DNA of 64,000 nt from Saccharomycopsis fibuligera x Saccharomycopsis cf. fibuligera (lineage: Eukaryota; Ascomycota; Saccharomycetes; Ascoideales; Saccharomycopsidaceae). Within the stretch, counting starts at the first letter, position 1. Each line of letters opens with the position of its first letter. Under the pieces are notes generated by a model that saw only the letters and a program-made list of their open reading frames with translations, did no database searches and was not told the DNA's origin. Shown here piece by piece: positions 60,463 through 64,000 of this stretch. Both the position numbers and the translations under genes were made by a program. The stretch spans positions 744,001 through 808,000 of the forward strand of contig CP012819.1 in NCBI GenBank assembly GCA_001936135.1. Direction: 5' to 3'.

Positions 60463-62133
60463 ATGTCCAGCCGGGGACGAGAGACAATGGTGATACCAGA
60501 CCTTCCAGAAAACCAGCATGACAACATAGCAACGCCAAACAACGATGAAGATATAATCATAGGTGAGCGCCCAGCCACAATAACCCTTGGGGATGAAGCA
60601 ATGCCGGAAAAGATCAGTGCTGTTGAGAAACAGGAAGGGAACAGCAACGGCTGCGGCCAGACAGATCAAGACCAAGTCGCAACCGACGATTCTATAATTA
60701 GCGAGTCGGTCAAGCAAAACTACAGAATATGGAAAAAAAACACACCTTACCTTTACGACTACTTGCAAACCAGTGCTCTCATATGGCCCTCTCTCACGGT
60801 ACAGTGGTTCCCCGACGTAGAGCAGGATCCCAAGCACAATACGTTCACATATCGGCTCCTCACGGGCACCTTCACCTCCGGTAGTGCTGATGAGCAGCTC
60901 AAAATCTCCACTTTCACCACCAAACCACTACGAAACTTGGCGCTGGTTGACAAGTACGATATAGAAAGCAGGGAGTTTCTAGCCAATGATAGCGATAAAG
61001 CCCACTTTCAGAAAATATCCCAGTTGCAAACGATTCTACACCACGGGGAAATCAACAGGGCTCGCTACATGCCTCAAAAACCGGACGTGATTGCGTCGAT
61101 CAACAACTTGGGCCAAGTCTACATATTTGACCGCACAAAGCATTCCTCTGCGCTTTTGAGGACCAAAGCGCTCTTCAACGACGGCTTCAATTTCAAGCCG
61201 CAGATCAAGCTTGCGCACCATTCGAAGGAAGGATTCGGGCTTTCTTGGAATGTGCAAAAGGAGGGGCTATTGCTCAGTGCCGCGCTAGATGGCGACGCTG
61301 TCCTCTGGGACATCAAAAACTATGAGTCAAACAGCAGCAGTAGCAGCAACGGCAGCGACGGTGACGATAGTGGTGGTGCCAGCGGGAATGGCGGTGCCAG
61401 CGAACTCAAGCCAGAGTTGGTATTCAAGGGCATCCACAATGGCGGAGTGAATGATATCCAATGGCTACCGCAACATGACTCAATTTTTGGCACGGTGGGA
61501 GAAGACAAGAGATTCTGCCTATTCGACATAAGGAAGGCCGACAAAAGCAAAGGTGGCGCCCATGGTGATGATATTGACCATGGCACCGTGTGCTTGGTAC
61601 TGATGAACAGTACCGCGCATGGTGCCAGCATCAACGCATTAAGCTTCAACCACGGCAATATGTTTTGCGCGGCCACTGCTGACTCGCAGGGAACGATAGC
61701 GATATGGGATTTGCGGTCATTGAGCAAGGGGCCTGTTCATATAATATTGAATGCGCATCAGGGCTCAATTACTGCTCTTGAGTGGAACCCAAGTGGAGGT
61801 AAGAGCGACAGTAACGATGGTGGTACTGACGGCAATAATAAACACGGAAACCACAGGGTGTTGGCTAGCGGCGGACAAGACGACCATTTGGTTAAACTTT
61901 GGGACATGAGCCAAATTGTCCTGGGCGACGAGAGCACAAGCGTAACAGATTTGGCCAAGACCCCAAACCCGCCAGAGTTGTTATTTGTCCACGGCGGGCA
62001 TATGTTGGGGATAAATGATCTTAGCTGGAACATGAACTCGAGCGATGACTGGATGATTGGGTCGGTGGCTAACGACAATTCTTTGCATGTTTGGAAACCT
62101 GCAGACACGATAATTGGGTATAGTCTGGAGTAG
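60463..62133 (+). CDS. MSI1: MSI1: chromatin assembly factor 1 small subunit (RbAp48-type WD40)
   Basis: 556 aa. WD-repeat histone chaperone that brings H3-H4 to CAF-1. An acidic, low-complexity lead of about 85 residues precedes the conserved helix KQNYRIWKKNTPYLYDYL and ALIWPSLTVQWFPD. Seven WD repeats follow, including INRARYMPQKPDVIAS, YIFDRTKH, LSWNVQKEGLLLSAALDG, VNDIQWLPQHDSIFG, IAIWDLRSL and SVANDNSLHVWKPAD. The FDRTKH and HMLGINDLSW segments are closer to S. cerevisiae Msi1 than to Hat2. Acidic/Gly inserts at about 290-310 and 445-460 account for the length, more than 100 residues above the yeast protein. ATG 60463 is the first of the frame. HAT2 is the alternative but less likely. 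Confidence 0.9.
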   Translation: MSSRGRETMVIPDLPENQHDNIATPNNDEDIIIGERPATITLGDEAMPEKISAVEKQEGNSNGCGQTDQDQVATDDSIISESVKQNYRIWKKNTPYLYDYLQTSALIWPSLTVQWFPDVEQDPKHNTFTYRLLTGTFTSGSADEQLKISTFTTKPLRNLALVDKYDIESREFLANDSDKAHFQKISQLQTILHHGEINRARYMPQKPDVIASINNLGQVYIFDRTKHSSALLRTKALFNDGFNFKPQIKLAHHSKEGFGLSWNVQKEGLLLSAALDGDAVLWDIKNYESNSSSSSNGSDGDDSGGASGNGGASELKPELVFKGIHNGGVNDIQWLPQHDSIFGTVGEDKRFCLFDIRKADKSKGGAHGDDIDHGTVCLVLMNSTAHGASINALSFNHGNMFCAATADSQGTIAIWDLRSLSKGPVHIILNAHQGSITALEWNPSGGKSDSNDGGTDGNNKHGNHRVLASGGQDDHLVKLWDMSQIVLGDESTSVTDLAKTPNPPELLFVHGGHMLGINDLSWNMNSSDDWMIGSVANDNSLHVWKPADTIIGYSLE

Positions 62134-62909
62134 GCAACGTCCGCGATGATTATCATCATCAGCGTGAATGGCAAGGACAACTCATTCTCCCCGCGTACTA
62201 CGTTTTCCATCAGATAAGTACGCTCAAGCTCAATCTACGCAATCATCTCGATTTGGCTTTTTCTTTCCTTTCTTTTTGGCCTGGCAGGTTGGCAAAATAT
62301 CACACATTCTACAGTTGATCTTTGAGCTGCGAGCGTAACCAATGTGCCCAAGACAGCCGGCCCGTCAAAATTTCAGGCTACTATGCTGGATTGGTCAAAA
62401 ACACGAAGCTGGCTGCGGCGCGAGTCGCCAGCAGCCTAGCGAAAGTGTGTGTGGGGAGTTCTCTGCGGCTGTTGGCCGGACAGCGCCTCCTCGTCCTATT
62501 TATAGAGGTTCCTGTTTTGTAATATAGCTGAGCTGTGTATTTTTAAGGGTAAGAGCTGAGCTTAGTTGCGGCGCGTAGTTGTGTTCGTGAGCCGTGCTCC
62601 TGGTGGCCCTGTTCAACCATCGAAGTACTACGTGGCACGGTTTGACCAGTGCACCAAAAACGTAAATGAGTATTGAGTATATTTCAGTACTAGACCAGAC
62701 ATGGTTCAATAGAAGCGTCAGCCTGTGTGGCACAGGGAAGATAGCAGGTCTTGCAGTGCAGCACTGGCGTTGAAAGCAGCCCCGCAGACGGCCGTCTACT
62801 GAATCTCGCCAGCAAAATTCGCGTAAGCTCCACACTATTCCGTGACATGAAGGGCAGCAAAGGGGCCGCCGCCGTCTCGTTGGTTCTTCGGTACGTTGTG
62901 AGGCGCCAG
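62134..62909. other. Convergent intergenic region MSI1 / MED8
   Basis: 776 bp between two 3' ends, unusually GC-rich for such a region. A stretch at 62330-62520 ends in CTATTTATAGAGG. Frames of 61-111 codons cover it on both strands without family resemblance. An unannotated non-coding RNA is possible but not supported. Confidence 0.4.
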
Positions 62910-63698
62910 CTATACCCTCCCCGTATGCATAAACTTGAGAGCCTGGTCAACATCCAACCCAGCCTGGGGCTTGTCCAGCCTTGCTGCCGGCACCGCCGGC
63001 GCCTTCCTGTCGATCTTGTACAAGTGGCTATCCTTCAAGTTGTCCCCGTTGTCAATCTCCTGCTGGGTGTAAACGCTGAAGAAGTTGTGGTTTTCGTTAT
63101 CCTTCTCAATGACGTCCAAGCACCACTCGATGAACCTTTCTCCCTCCTCGGCATCGCCGCCATCACCCGCGCTGTTCTCGTTGGCAACCAACGCGTCCAC
63201 GTCAATGCCCAACCTGCTGACGAACTCTTGCGCACTTTCTATCCACTCGCTTACTTCCGGCGACGGTTTTTTGCGCAACAATGTGTTCAAGAGCCCTTCC
63301 TGCTGGGTGGTGGGGAAATGCGGCAACGGGAAGACGTTGCGCGCCGACAAAATCGCCAAGTTTTGGAAAATCTCTTGCGATAGGGAGCTGAGCTGCGTGA
63401 TGATGACACTGTACTGACTGTGAAGAGATTCCCATCTGGGCAACAGCTTGCTGCTGGCGGTGCCACCAGCCGACGACGTGTTGTCGCCGCCGCTGGCGGC
63501 GGCGGCGCCGGGGTTGCTGGAATTGCTGGTGATGTCTTCGTGCAAGCGGTGCAAGGAGCGAGTCAAGCTGACGAGTTTTATTCTGGTGGCTTCAAGCTCG
63601 TTTATGGGGACATTCGAGTAGTCGTATTGCGGTGGTTCCTTTTGCTGGCCTCCTGGGGCGGGGACTGCTCGTGGCTGGGGTGTTGTCAGCTGGGACAT
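62910..63698 (-). CDS. MED8: Mediator head subunit 8
   Basis: 262 aa subunit of the RNA polymerase II Mediator head module, which binds TBP and Med18/Med20. The N-terminus MSQ and the segment ELEATRIKLVSLTRSLHRLHEDI match Med8. The central block ARNVFPLPHFPTTQQEGLLNTLLRKK with SPEVSEWIES is the hallmark; the C-terminus ends DVDQALKFMHTG, equal in position to the conserved DVLKFTFTG-like tail of the yeast protein that holds Med18. A Gly/Ala insert (about 78-100) is extra. The frame is open to GTG 63737, but 63698 is the first ATG and agrees with the family start. Length is a little above S. cerevisiae Med8 (223 aa). Confidence 0.94.
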   Translation of the reverse strand: MSQLTTPQPRAVPAPGGQQKEPPQYDYSNVPINELEATRIKLVSLTRSLHRLHEDITSNSSNPGAAAASGGDNTSSAGGTASSKLLPRWESLHSQYSVIITQLSSLSQEIFQNLAILSARNVFPLPHFPTTQQEGLLNTLLRKKPSPEVSEWIESAQEFVSRLGIDVDALVANENSAGDGGDAEEGERFIEWCLDVIEKDNENHNFFSVYTQQEIDNGDNLKDSHLYKIDRKAPAVPAARLDKPQAGLDVDQALKFMHTGRV

Positions 63699-63737
63699 TG
63701 CTGAGTGAGCGAGTAGCGGTTTGATTGCAGCTCTCAC

Positions 63738-63878
63738 CTAATGGTCGTCGCCATCGCCATCACCGCCCTCGTCATCGCCATCACCGCCATCATCATCATC
63801 ATCGTCATCATCACCACCACCACCACCGCCGTCGTCGCGATCGATGTTGAGCAGATCTTTTTGGCGGTGTGCGGTCAT
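63738..63878 (-). other. Possible upstream ORF of MED8 (Asp/Gly-rich)
   Basis: ATG 63878 opens a 46-codon frame on the minus strand that starts MTAHRQKDLLNID, turns into Gly/Asp homopolymers, and stops at TAG 63738, 40 nt before the MED8 ATG. It may be a uORF or only the by-product of a GAT/GGT microsatellite. No homologue is recognised. Confidence 0.3.
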
Positions 63879-63890
63879 GTGATCCCAGCG

Positions 63891-63897
63891 CGGGTAA
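63891..63897. promoter_or_regulatory. Reb1-type site (CGGGTAA)
   Basis: CGGGTAA equals the Reb1 core TTACCCG on the other strand, about 195 bp upstream of MED8. Such sites position nucleosome-free promoters in budding yeasts. Confidence 0.45.
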
Positions 63898-64000
63898 CCG
63901 GATAACCGCGAAGGACCCCGCCCAGTGGTATGGTCACGAGCGCTGGGTCGGACTCACAGGGCTTTTTTGTTTCTCTCAGTGCGCGTGACATCCGCCTGAC

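Larger units (their letters stand above)
63699..64000. other. MED8 upstream region, right edge
   Basis: Holds a short Asp/Gly-coding trinucleotide array (63741-63833) and a Reb1-type CGGGTAA (63891-63897). The window ends here. No other gene is supported. Confidence 0.45.

Noticed and set aside
62751-63383. 210-codon plus frame opposite MED8
   Set aside because: Shadow frame; the minus strand has clear Med8 motifs.

Overview
This window looks like nuclear DNA of a budding yeast of the CUG-Ser clade (Candida/Lodderomyces/Scheffersomyces relatives). The evidence is a complex I 51 kDa subunit gene (complex I is absent from Saccharomyces cerevisiae), few and short introns (TACTAAC branch point, tRNA-Leu intron), compact mostly intronless genes, long Asn/Gln/Ser homopolymers in regulatory proteins, and CTG codons in the urea amidolyase at positions where the family often has Ser. 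I cannot name the species.

Layout. 0-5.3 kb: tRNA-Asp, a KRE2/KTR-type Golgi mannosyltransferase and a small GPI-anchored wall protein. 5.3-12 kb: a long tract without a convincing protein gene, holding tRNA-Ser(AGA) and several decayed dispersed repeats that look like solo LTRs. 12-18 kb: a GPI-type GH18 chitinase and an RGG-tailed DUF2433 protein. 18.5-22 kb: complex I NDUFV1 homologue and a GDT1-type Golgi cation transporter. 23-28.5 kb: an MPS2-like spindle-pole-body protein and the glucose repressor MIG1, divergently transcribed. 30-36 kb: LYS4 (homoaconitase), tRNA-Leu(CAA) with intron, repeats, and a broken leucine-rich-repeat pseudogene. 36-49 kb: DUR1,2 (urea amidolyase), a CWF18/CCDC12 splicing factor and a complete xanthine dehydrogenase. 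49-64 kb is gene dense: TMEM115/YOL107W-type Golgi protein, SUA7 (TFIIB), GPI2, an unidentified Asn-rich coiled-coil protein, a velvet-domain regulator with one intron, ATP4, MSI1 (CAF-1 subunit) and MED8.

The most interesting content is (i) a full-length molybdenum xanthine dehydrogenase gene, rare in budding yeasts, 2.2 kb from DUR1,2 with a single splicing gene between, so that the entry (xanthine to urate) and the final (urea breakdown) enzymes of purine nitrogen salvage are neighbours; both upstream regions carry GC-rich palindromes and GATA sites; and (ii) a velvet-family transcription factor, a family missing from S. cerevisiae, whose conserved N-terminus is only recovered by splicing a 106-nt intron.

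Several coding starts were moved inward to the first good ATG, because the longest open frame begins at a non-ATG codon (GDT1, MIG1, DUR1,2, CWF18, XDH, TMEM115-like, ATP4, MED8). CTG codons are probably read as Ser, so protein descriptions made with the standard code will show Leu at those sites.
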